The position numbers were made by a program, and so were the translations under genes. Shown in pieces: positions 11,884 through 18,578 of a stretch of DNA of 20,703 nucleotides. The stretch comes from a virus. Position 1 is the first letter of the stretch; every line of letters starts with the position of its first letter. The notes beneath the pieces were generated by a model. It was not told where the DNA came from, searched no databases, and worked only from the letters and a program-made list of their open reading frames with translations. The stretch covers positions 1-20,703 of the IMG/VR virus record IMGVR_UViG_3300032117_000185; one strand, 5' to 3'.

Positions 11884-11970
11884 TTAAAACCATTGTTTTT
11901 TGTTTAAAATGTAACCTACTAAGAAAGAAGCTACCAAGGCTACTACATAAGAAAGTGTAAGTGTTAACAT
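11884..11970 (-). CDS. Membrane micropeptide, 28 residues
   Basis: The frame reads MLTLTLSYVVALVASFLVGY then ILNKKQWF: one hydrophobic helix followed by a basic end, a typical inner-membrane micropeptide. The ribosome site AAAAGGAAATAAAATG is strong, and a dedicated promoter (P2) lies about 25 bases before the ATG. Having its own promoter and such a good ribosome site, this is the best supported of the micropeptides. Function unknown. Confidence 0.62.
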   Translation of the reverse strand: MLTLTLSYVVALVASFLVGYILNKKQWF

Positions 11971-12001
11971 TTTATTTCCTTTTGGTTTGTTGTTGTTTGC
12001 T

Positions 12002-12055
12002 GCTATAACTACAATTTAGTCCTTATTTCAAGTAAAAACTATTAGGACAAACCCT
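12002..12055 (-). promoter_or_regulatory. Leftward promoter P2 with 17-base upstream element
   Basis: On the minus strand: -35 TTGAAA (12031-12026), then a 17- or 18-base spacer and -10 TTATAG or TATAGC (around 12008-12002). Seven bases above the -35 is AGGGTTTGTCCTAATAG (12039-12055), the same 17 bases as above P1. The sequences after the -10 are also alike (AAACAA-rich). P1 and P2 therefore look like copies of one promoter unit. Confidence 0.58.
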
Positions 12056-12139
12056 TAGTTGCAAACAAACAACAGAAGGGAATTAACGGAGATAACTGGG
12101 CAGATAACGGGGGAGGAATACAGATGGATAACTATATAA

Positions 12140-12244
12140 CTAATAGTCATACTGAATAGGTAAAACCTTATCAATAGTGATATAGGTATGAATGGGGTCA
12201 GGAGCTTGTAAGTCTTTGATTAGTAATGCTAGGTTATAACTCAT
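12140..12244 (-). CDS. Possible 34-residue peptide in control region
   Basis: The frame MSYNLALLIKDLQAPDPIHT then YITIDKVLPIQYDY has protein-like composition and a strong AAGGAG stretch upstream. That stretch is about 19 bases from the ATG, too far for normal initiation. An in-frame TTG one codon earlier improves this only a little. It would be the first product of the transcript from the promoter at 12680-12708. Kept as a low-confidence candidate. Confidence 0.3.
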   Translation of the reverse strand: MSYNLALLIKDLQAPDPIHTYITIDKVLPIQYDY

Positions 12245-12679
12245 CAATAAAACAGATAGATTTCTCCTTAGTTATCAACTATTTAGATAAGCCTTAGCAG
12301 GTGAGCAGACATAGCCCTAGGGAGTGGCTGGGGAGATTCCCTTGGGAGTTCTAGGGCGTGGGAGGGTCAAAAAGAATTACTCTAAAGTTTTTATTACGCT
12401 ATTTGTGACGCTGCTATAGTTTTTAAAACAGGGGGTAGTCTCTCAGGAGAACCCTGAAAGTAAAGCTAAGAAGATGTGCTCGTAGCCCGATGCAGAGCTA
12501 TGAAGTGCCCTCTTAGCCCTTCATAGATAAAACTTCATGTAGTACTATATATCTTTAAAGATGCTTTTACAGCAAAGCTCTTCTTAGTAATAACAACATT
12601 TATAGTTATCCTTGTAGCAAAGACACTTGTAAGCCCTTACTTGAAAGATGTATAAGGCTCCTTAACCCCTATGTAGTCT

Positions 12680-12708
12680 ATTATACCAATAGTTTTCTCT
12701 TTTGTCAA
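12680..12708 (-). promoter_or_regulatory. Perfect consensus leftward sigma-70 promoter
   Basis: The minus strand reads TTGACA (12708-12703), a 17-base spacer ending TTGG, and TATAAT (12685-12680). Both hexamers and the spacing are exact consensus, and TGG before TATAAT is an extended -10. Transcription would begin near 12673 and run into the early and replication genes. Such a strong promoter needs no phage factor and would act at once after DNA entry. Confidence 0.85.
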
Positions 12709-12745
12709 TACTTTAACAATATTTATTTTTATGTCATCTTTAAAG

Positions 12746-12774
12746 TGAGCCGTATTAATGTCTTTTACGGCTCA
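12746..12774. promoter_or_regulatory. 9-bp inverted repeat between divergent promoters
   Basis: TGAGCCGTA (12746-12754) and TACGGCTCA (12766-12774) are perfect complements separated by 11 bases. The repeat lies about midway between the -35 boxes of the two divergent perfect promoters. No run of T follows on either strand, so a terminator is unlikely. An operator for a dimeric regulator, or an RNA hairpin, fits better. Confidence 0.6.
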
Positions 12775-12795
12775 TAGCTATTTATAAAATAAAGC

Positions 12796-12824
12796 TTGAC
12801 AAATAAAATATCTTATGTTATAAT
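12796..12824 (+). promoter_or_regulatory. Perfect consensus rightward sigma-70 promoter
   Basis: TTGACA (12796-12801), a 17-base spacer ending TGT, then TATAAT (12819-12824), again exact consensus with an extended -10. Transcription would begin near 12831, about 23 bases before the small terminase ATG, with AAAGGA in between. It is the only clear promoter for the packaging and head genes seen here. Confidence 0.85.
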
Positions 12825-12853
12825 GGCCCCATTAAGTAAAGGATTGTCTTAAA

Positions 12854-13381
12854 ATGACACGTAGAAAGAAAAGAGATTTAAAAGCTGAAGGTAAATGGTG
12901 GTCTGAAAGTCAAAAGCTCGAAGCTGCAACTACGTTCTTAGCTTTAGGGAATGGTGCTCAGACGGCTGCTGTCTTAGACATACCATTAGCTACCTTTAAC
13001 CGTTGGCGTTACGCTGACTGGTTTAAGAAAATGGTTGAAGACCTTAAAGCTGAAGATAACCTGAAGTTAAATGCTCGTCTTAGTAAGCTTGTCAGCAAGG
13101 CTTTGGATGTCACTGAAGATAGGTTGACTAATGGTAATTACCAATATGACCCTAAGACATCTGAACTTATCCGTGTCCCTGTCAGCATCAAAGATGCTTC
13201 TAAGGTTGCTAACGACATGATGGCTCGCAAGGACATCATTGAAGACAAGCCAATGCAGGAACAGATTGAACGTACCGTCGACGATAGACTCGCTAAGCTT
13301 GCAGAGCAATTTAGAACCTTTGCTAAGCCAAAGGAAAAAGACATCACTCCTCAACCTTTGGTAATTGATAATGCCTCGTAA
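12854..13381 (+). CDS. Terminase small subunit
   Basis: A 175-residue protein directly before the large terminase. Basic start MTRRKKRDLKAEGKWWSESQ, then a helix-turn-helix-type segment, GNGAQTAAVLDIPLATFNRW at about 32-51, typical of small terminases that recognise packaging sites (the NTxxxAA-x-x-LGIPxxTVxxW type). The middle has long helices (LNARLSKLVSKALDVTEDRL) and IKDASKVANDMMARKDIIED, usual for the oligomerisation part. It begins 23 bases after the predicted start of transcription. The end overlaps the HNH gene by 11 bases. The call rests on position plus motif pattern. Confidence 0.85.
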   Translation: MTRRKKRDLKAEGKWWSESQKLEAATTFLALGNGAQTAAVLDIPLATFNRWRYADWFKKMVEDLKAEDNLKLNARLSKLVSKALDVTEDRLTNGNYQYDPKTSELIRVPVSIKDASKVANDMMARKDIIEDKPMQEQIERTVDDRLAKLAEQFRTFAKPKEKDITPQPLVIDNAS

Positions 13382-13613
13382 AGTTCGTGACTACAAAAAA
13401 GAATATGCTGACTACCACGGTACAGCAGAACAAAAGAAAAACAGAGCTGCTCGCAATACCGCAAGAGCTACAATGGCTTCAGCAGGTAAAGTCTCTAAAG
13501 GTGACGGTAAAGAAGTAGACCATAAGAAACCTTTAAGCAAAGGCGGTAGCACAGCAAAGAGTAACCTACGTGTAGTGAGTAAAGCCACTAACCGTAAAAA
13601 GGGTAACAAGTAA
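13371..13613 (+). CDS. Small HNH-type nuclease
   Basis: An 80-residue, very basic protein from the ATG at 13371 (a TTG two codons upstream is open, but the ATG is normal). The C-terminal half contains GKEVDHKKPLSKGGSTAKSN then LRVVSKATNRKKGNK: DH (D50, H51), N65 and N74 form the HNH pattern. HNH proteins beside terminase genes are often needed for cos cleavage and packaging, as with HK97 gp74. The compact size and position between the two terminase genes fit that role, but a selfish nuclease cannot be excluded. Confidence 0.82.
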   Translation: MPRKVRDYKKEYADYHGTAEQKKNRAARNTARATMASAGKVSKGDGKEVDHKKPLSKGGSTAKSNLRVVSKATNRKKGNK

Positions 13614-13616
13614 TCA

Positions 13617-15134
13617 GTGGAACTCACTAGCGAAGTCATAGAGGGTTTTAGTAATGCCTGCCTGGTCAAGAACTTTGACTCAGCTACGCAGACCCCTGAG
13701 TTCCATAGAGAGCTTTGGGAGCTATGTTGTAGCAAAGACAAGTTCGTAGCTATTGCTGCCCCTCGAGGCCACGGGAAGTCTACTGCTGTTACTTATACTT
13801 ATTGTCTTGCTGAAGTGCTGTTTCGTAGGTCTAAGTATGTCTTGATTGTCTCAGACAGCTTTTCACAAGCTGGGCTGTTCTTAGGTGACATCATCAAAGA
13901 ACTTAGGGATAATGACGATATACATGGTTTATTTGGCAACATTGAGTTGACAAAACAAACAGAAGATGATATAATAGGTAAATTCGAAGACGGACACACA
14001 TTCCGTATTCAGGCTAAAGGTTCTGAACAAAAGCTTCGTGGTTTAAAGTGGTTGAATAAACGTCCAGACTTAATTATCTGTGATGATATGGAATCTGATG
14101 AACAGGTTCTTAATAAGGATAGAAGAGAGAAGTTAAGACGTTGGTTTTACTCTGCTCTTATCCCTGCCCTGTCAGTTACAGGCAAGATTCGCATAGTTGG
14201 TACTATTTTGCACTTAGATTCCCTTCTTGAAAGGTTGATGCCTGAGTCCCAATTAGCATCACTAGGTACTAAAGCTTTAAAGAACTTAATTACTGAAGAT
14301 TTAAGACAGTATACGAATTACAAGACTTCTTGGTTATCCATTAAGTACAGAGCACACTCTGATGACTTTAAATACATCTTGTGGCCTGACAGATGGAACA
14401 AGAAAGCTTTAGAAGAGCGTAAAGCTCAATACGTCGCACAAGGTTTAGCAGACGTATATTCTCAAGAGATGTTGAACGTTCCTCTTGATGATGCTAACGG
14501 ATTCTTTAAAAAGAGTGATTTTGCACCACTTAAAGAAGAAGATAGAAAAAAGAATTTAAATTACTACATTGCTTGTGACTTAGCTATTAGTCAACGACAA
14601 CATAGTGATTACAGTGTTTTTGCTGTGGCAGGGATGGACGAGAATCAGCACTTGCAGTGTGTGAACATCGTTCGTGACCGAATGGATGCGATGCAGATTG
14701 TAGAAACTATCCTTGCCCTCCAGCGAACTTACAACCCTGAATTGTTTGGAATCGAGGCAGGTACAATCCAGAAGTCTATAGGACCATACCTTAACGAAGC
14801 AATGATGAAGCAGGACACTTTTATTAACCTGGTGTTACTCAAGCCTTCAGGTGATAAGTTGAGTCGTGCAAGGTCAATGCAAGCTCGTATGAGAGCAGGA
14901 GCCGTGAAGTTTGACAGTTCTGCTGATTGGTATCAAACATTTGAAGATGAGCTGTTGCGGTTCCCGAGAGATAGACACGATGACCAGGTTGATGCTTGGG
15001 CCTACATTGGGTTACTCTTGAACCAGATGCAAGTAGCTGCAACTCAAAGTGAAGTCGACGAAGAAGAATTTAGGGTTGCCTTACACGAAGCAGGATACGA
15101 TTTAACAGGACGAAATCAAGTGACTGGATATTAG
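13617..15134 (+). CDS. Terminase large subunit
   Basis: The packaging motor, 505 residues from a GTG start. ATPase domain: Walker A APRGHGKST (48-56, K54), Walker B LIICDDMESDE (152-162), and the coupling motif region VGTILH near 194. Nuclease domain of RNase H type: ACDLAIS (D321), FGIEAG (E380) and HDDQVDAW (D455, D456, D459). Length and motif order are complete. The GTG is 3 bases after the HNH stop, with AAAAAGGG upstream at a rather long distance, so this start may be partly dependent on coupling. Confidence 0.95.
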   Translation: MELTSEVIEGFSNACLVKNFDSATQTPEFHRELWELCCSKDKFVAIAAPRGHGKSTAVTYTYCLAEVLFRRSKYVLIVSDSFSQAGLFLGDIIKELRDNDDIHGLFGNIELTKQTEDDIIGKFEDGHTFRIQAKGSEQKLRGLKWLNKRPDLIICDDMESDEQVLNKDRREKLRRWFYSALIPALSVTGKIRIVGTILHLDSLLERLMPESQLASLGTKALKNLITEDLRQYTNYKTSWLSIKYRAHSDDFKYILWPDRWNKKALEERKAQYVAQGLADVYSQEMLNVPLDDANGFFKKSDFAPLKEEDRKKNLNYYIACDLAISQRQHSDYSVFAVAGMDENQHLQCVNIVRDRMDAMQIVETILALQRTYNPELFGIEAGTIQKSIGPYLNEAMMKQDTFINLVLLKPSGDKLSRARSMQARMRAGAVKFDSSADWYQTFEDELLRFPRDRHDDQVDAWAYIGLLLNQMQVAATQSEVDEEEFRVALHEAGYDLTGRNQVTGY

Positions 15135-15135
15135 T

Positions 15136-15567
15136 TTGAAGACTTGTACTAAATGTAAAAACATGTTAGAATTAAGTTCTTTTCCTAAAAACTCTAGAAC
15201 AAAGTCTGGCTACAGGTCACGTTGTATTTCTTGCAAAGCAGCAGAAGACAAAGAGTGGGCTATTAATAATCGCACTAAAGTAAATGCTAAAAACCGTGCG
15301 TGGGATAAAAGAAACAGAGGCGTTAAAAACGCTTTAACTTATAAGTACAGAGCTACACAATTAAATGCAACCCCTAGTTGGGCTAATTTAACAGCTATAC
15401 AAGCTAAGTATCAGTTAGCTGTAATGTTTAATAAATATACAGAAGATACTTGGCATGTTGACCACATTGTTCCGTTACAAGGTAAAAATGTTTGTGGTCT
15501 CCACGTTGAATACAACTTGCGAGTTATTCCTGCTAAAGAAAACCTTTCCAAGGGTAATAAATTTTGA
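15136..15567 (+). CDS. HNH homing-type endonuclease with zinc motif
   Basis: A 143-residue protein from a TTG start (KTCTKCKNMLELSSFPKNS follows at once, the usual beginning of this family). C4, C7, C30 and C33 form a zinc site; the HNH core is WHVDHIVPLQGKNVCGLHVE (H107, D109, H110) then YNLRVIPAKENLSKGN (N127, N136). It is inserted tightly between large terminase and portal: one base after one stop, and the portal start overlaps its own stop (TTGA). Such placement and its AT-rich codon use are typical of mobile endonucleases in phage structural operons. Confidence 0.88.
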   Translation: MKTCTKCKNMLELSSFPKNSRTKSGYRSRCISCKAAEDKEWAINNRTKVNAKNRAWDKRNRGVKNALTYKYRATQLNATPSWANLTAIQAKYQLAVMFNKYTEDTWHVDHIVPLQGKNVCGLHVEYNLRVIPAKENLSKGNKF

Positions 15568-17606
15568 AACTAAATACTGAACTTAACCTAGACGAGATTG
15601 TCTCCCTTCCAAACATCGCTGAGATATTGGATGCAGATACTCTCAATACGATTAGCTATAACGTCTACAAGGGATTCCAGGCTGACTTGGAGTCTCGTTC
15701 TGCTTGGGAAAAACGTACTGAAGAAGCTATGAAGCTTGCTTTGCAAGTTGCTGAAGCTAAGTCTTTCCCTTGGCCTGGAGCTTCAAATGTCAAATTTCCA
15801 CTTATCACTATTGCTGCTTTGCAGTTTCATGCTCGCAGTTATCCTGTACTTATCAATGGGGAAACCCCTGTTCAGTGTCGTGTAATTGGAGACGACCCTA
15901 CAGGTGCTAAAGATGCACGTGCCCATCGTGTAAGTCAATTTATGTCCTACCAGATTCTTGAACAAGATACTACTTGGGAATCTGAGATGGATAGAGTTCT
16001 TATTTCTCAGCCTATCGTTGGGTGTGCTTTTAAAAAATCTTACTTTGACCCTATTTGTAAGTACAACATCTCTGAGCATATCCTTGCTAAAGACTTTGTT
16101 GTCAACTACTGGACTAAGCATTTAGATACGTCCCCACGTATTACTCAAATTCAATACCTTTCTAAAAACGACATCTATGAGCGTGTAGCTCGTGGTTTGT
16201 GGTGCGAAATGACTGAAGCTGGCCCTGCTGCTGTTCCTCAGTCAAACATGACTTTGGCTCAGAACAAAGCACAAGGCATGTCTGCCCCTGACTCAGTAGA
16301 TGACTCTACCCCTTACGAGATTCTTGAACAGCATACCTTCATTGACTTTGATGGAGATGGTTATGCTGAGCCGTACATCATCTGGATGCGTCGTGATACC
16401 AAACAAGTGCTGCGTATTGTAGCCCGTTACTTTGAAACTTCTATTGAAAGAGACAATAAAGGCAATGTTCTTTCCATCAAAGCAGAAACATACTTTACTA
16501 AATTCCCTTTCATTCCCTCACCTGATGGTGGCTTTTATGACCTCGGTTTCGGAAGTCTTCTTGGACCACTTAATCAGAGTATCGATACCCTTCTCAACCA
16601 GCTTATTGACACAGGCACAATGGCCAATACAGCAGGTGGTTTCTTGTCCCGTGGTATCAAGCTCCGAGGTGGAAACTACAACTTCGCACCTTTAGAGTGG
16701 AAACATGTCGATACAACTGGTGATGACCTCCGTAAAGGTATCATGCCTCTCCCAGTGCGTGAGCCTTCTCAAGTTCTGTTTACTTTGCTCAGTATGCTTA
16801 TTAATTACGGTGAGCGTATTGGTGGTTCTGTTGACATTTTGTCAGGCCAGAATCCAGGTCAGAATACTGCTGCTGAAACTACAAGGACGATGGCTGAACA
16901 GGGAATGAAGATTTTCTCTGGTATCTTTAAACGTACCTACCGTAGTCTTAAAGATGAGTTCCGTAAGTTGTATCGTTTGAATCAACTGTACCTTCAAGGT
17001 ATTGAAGATTACAACAGCGATCAAGGTCAAAACTTCATCGACGCTGACGACTTCTCAGGTCCTGTATCTGACGTACGCCCTGCAGCAGACCCTAACATTG
17101 TTTCTGATACACAACGTATTCAACAAGCTCAAGCAGTGCTTCAATTAGCTTCTACCACTCCTGGCATGAGTATGTACGAAGCTCAGAAGACGTACCTCAA
17201 AGCAATGAAGGTAAATAACATCGACCAACTTCTTCCAGACCCTAAAGGACCTAACGCTATTAAGCCAGGACCATCTGAGAAGGTACAAATCGAAATGATG
17301 AAGCAACAAGCTAAACAAGCTGACATGCAAATGCAGTTTAAGCTTGGAATGATGAAGATGATGAAAGACGTTGAAATCAATCAAGCTAAGATTCACAAGT
17401 TAGAAGCTGATGCTATCCTTGCTGTAGAGCAAGCTGGTGGTATTAGACACGGTCAAGATATTGCAATGCTAGATGCTCAAATCGGAGCAGCTAAAGCTAA
17501 GAATGAAGGAATTCAAACTGCTCTCAAAACTATGATGGACCTTGAGAAGCACATGAATGAAATGTCTCAACCTGCACCAGCAGAGGGAGAAGCAGCACCA
17601 GAATAG
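15564..17606 (+). CDS. Portal protein
   Basis: A 680-residue portal, the ring through which DNA enters and leaves the head. It follows the large terminase (with an HNH gene between) and precedes the scaffold and capsid genes, the standard order. Recognisable stretches are FPWPGASNVKFPLITIAALQ near the start, FIPSPDGGFYDLGFGSLLGP and NQSIDTLLNQLIDTGTMANT in the middle, and INYGERIGGSVDILSGQNPG later, all typical of podovirus-type and related large portals. A Met/Gln/Lys-rich helical C-terminus (about 570-680) would form the barrel or crown. It uses a TTG start overlapping the preceding stop, with AAGGG upstream. Confidence 0.9.
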   Translation: MKLNTELNLDEIVSLPNIAEILDADTLNTISYNVYKGFQADLESRSAWEKRTEEAMKLALQVAEAKSFPWPGASNVKFPLITIAALQFHARSYPVLINGETPVQCRVIGDDPTGAKDARAHRVSQFMSYQILEQDTTWESEMDRVLISQPIVGCAFKKSYFDPICKYNISEHILAKDFVVNYWTKHLDTSPRITQIQYLSKNDIYERVARGLWCEMTEAGPAAVPQSNMTLAQNKAQGMSAPDSVDDSTPYEILEQHTFIDFDGDGYAEPYIIWMRRDTKQVLRIVARYFETSIERDNKGNVLSIKAETYFTKFPFIPSPDGGFYDLGFGSLLGPLNQSIDTLLNQLIDTGTMANTAGGFLSRGIKLRGGNYNFAPLEWKHVDTTGDDLRKGIMPLPVREPSQVLFTLLSMLINYGERIGGSVDILSGQNPGQNTAAETTRTMAEQGMKIFSGIFKRTYRSLKDEFRKLYRLNQLYLQGIEDYNSDQGQNFIDADDFSGPVSDVRPAADPNIVSDTQRIQQAQAVLQLASTTPGMSMYEAQKTYLKAMKVNNIDQLLPDPKGPNAIKPGPSEKVQIEMMKQQAKQADMQMQFKLGMMKMMKDVEINQAKIHKLEADAILAVEQAGGIRHGQDIAMLDAQIGAAKAKNEGIQTALKTMMDLEKHMNEMSQPAPAEGEAAPE

Positions 17607-17625
17607 GTTTAACAAGGAGGAAGTA

Positions 17626-17853
17626 ATGGCAATAGTAGTAACAGAGCAGGAATTTAATGAATGGAAAGCTAGTCGTGTAACTCAAGCCTTTATGAAGGCA
17701 ATACACAATGACAGAGAGTGGCTTAAAGAGATGTTGTTAGCAGGAACCGAAGATGATGCGAGTATCAGAGGACGAGCAGCAGCATGTACAGCAATTCTAG
17801 CTTTAGATTATAACGAGTTGATGAATTCAGTAACGGAGAAAAAGGATGTCTAA
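17626..17853 (+). CDS. Small helical protein between portal and co-chaperonin
   Basis: A 75-residue protein from the ATG at 17626, with an ideal AAGGAGG ribosome site; a longer frame from 17557 is an artefact inside the portal gene. Sequence MAIVVTEQEFNEWKASRVTQ, AFMKAIHNDREWLKEMLLAG, then TEDDASIRGRAAACTAILAL. It is helical and acidic. Small proteins of this kind between portal and scaffold are common in podoviruses but have no known function. Its last codons overlap the start of the co-chaperonin by 8 bases. Confidence 0.78.
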   Translation: MAIVVTEQEFNEWKASRVTQAFMKAIHNDREWLKEMLLAGTEDDASIRGRAAACTAILALDYNELMNSVTEKKDV

Positions 17854-18187
17854 TGCGACAGGTATCACCCCTATCTTTGACAGGGTTCTTATTCAGCCTT
17901 TAGTAGTAGAGAATAAGACAGCTAGTGGAATTATTGTATCTTCAGATGAGACCAGTGAACGTGAACAACTTGCAAACACTACAGGCATGATTATTGCTTT
18001 AGGTGAAGAAGTCCCAGCAGACATTGTATCGCCAGGGATGAAGGTAGCTTTCGCTAAATACGCTGGTTTGATGTACAAAGGTAAAAACGGCAAAGACTAT
18101 CGCATGATTAATTATGCAGACCTCGTAGCCAAGTTAGACGACGATATGGGCTTAGTTGACCCACATTTGCTTCGTGGTATTAATTAA
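17846..18187 (+). CDS. GroES-like co-chaperonin (Cpn10)
   Basis: A 113-residue Cpn10-fold protein. It opens with ITPIFDRVLIQPLVVENKTA, matching the GroES start PLxDRVLVKxxExExKTAxGI. It then has SGIIVSSDETS (the mobile loop region that binds GroEL), NTTGMIIALGEEVPADI, VSPGMKVAFAKYAGLMYKGK and DYRMINYADLVAKL, matching the GroES order of GEVVAVGxG, VKVGDxVLFxKYAG and ILxEDDILAVL. There is no GroEL gene in the window, so it must work with host GroEL, as T4 gp31 does. Position before scaffold and capsid genes supports folding of the major capsid protein. Confidence 0.92.
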   Translation: MSNATGITPIFDRVLIQPLVVENKTASGIIVSSDETSEREQLANTTGMIIALGEEVPADIVSPGMKVAFAKYAGLMYKGKNGKDYRMINYADLVAKLDDDMGLVDPHLLRGIN

Positions 18188-18567
18188 TGGCTCAAACTTT
18201 AGAACAAAAACGTGTATGGGGTAAAAAAGACTACCACATGAATCGTTCTAAAAATTGGACGTTAAAAGACCATTTAAAGCATTTAATATGGCAATACAAG
18301 ACCAGAAAAGAATTAACGTATGAGATGTTATTAGAAATCTATGAAGAGCAAGAAGGTAAATGTGCTTTAACAGGAATAAAACTTACTTACATTAGAGGAC
18401 AAGGAAAAGTTAAAACAAACATTTCTATTGACCGTATTGAAGCAGGTGGTCCTTATGTTAGAGAAAACATACAACTAGTATGCTCTATTGTAAATAGAAT
18501 GAAATCTAATATGTCAGACGATGAGCTTAGATGGTGGTGTAAAGCAATTAGTAAACATGGAAAATAA
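18187..18567 (+). CDS. HNH endonuclease
   Basis: A 126-residue basic protein. The core is EEQEGKCALTGIKLTYIRGQ (C59), then NISIDRIEAGGPYVRENIQL (D82, N94) and VCSIVNRMKSNMSDDELRWW (N103), a recognised HNH variant in phage genomes (IDRI-x-x-x-GPY-x-x-x-N-[IV]-QLVC). It overlaps the co-chaperonin stop by one base and precedes the scaffold gene. It is AT-rich and unrelated to the other two HNH proteins. Probably a mobile endonuclease; no intron is visible. Confidence 0.86.
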   Translation: MAQTLEQKRVWGKKDYHMNRSKNWTLKDHLKHLIWQYKTRKELTYEMLLEIYEEQEGKCALTGIKLTYIRGQGKVKTNISIDRIEAGGPYVRENIQLVCSIVNRMKSNMSDDELRWWCKAISKHGK

Positions 18568-18578
18568 GGGATTAAATA

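Larger units (their letters stand above)
11971..12853. other. Control region, 880 bases without clear genes
   Basis: Besides the listed promoters and the weak 34-codon frame at 12140-12244, no convincing gene is visible on either strand. It holds direct repeats AGATAACTGGG (12090-12100) and AGATAACGGGG (12102-12112). Inverted repeats are GCCCTAG/CTAGGGC (12314-12320 and 12351-12357, with G-rich loop), CTATGAAG/CTTCATAG (12498-12505 and 12519-12526) and the perfect palindrome ATCTTTAAAGAT (about 12550-12561). The leftward promoter at 12680-12708 would transcribe about 700 bases of this before the first likely gene. A long structured leader, a non-coding RNA or the replication origin are possibilities. 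Confidence 0.6.

Noticed and set aside
12124-12159. Plus-strand 11-codon frame (MDNYITNSHTE) with a strong GGGAGG ribosome-like site
   Set aside because: Too short to support as a gene and no plus-strand promoter is visible nearby; the purine run may be part of the G-rich repeats.
12314-12357. Hairpin GCCCTAG/CTAGGGC as a rho-independent terminator
   Set aside because: No T run follows on either strand and the loop is 30 bases.
12567-12599. Minus-strand 10-codon frame MLLLLRRALL with AAGGA upstream, a possible leader peptide
   Set aside because: No attenuator-like hairpin with a T run follows and the length is within chance expectation.
12180-12660. tRNA gene in the control region
   Set aside because: No GGTTCGA-like T-loop paired with a seven-base acceptor stem or CCA end could be found by eye on either strand.
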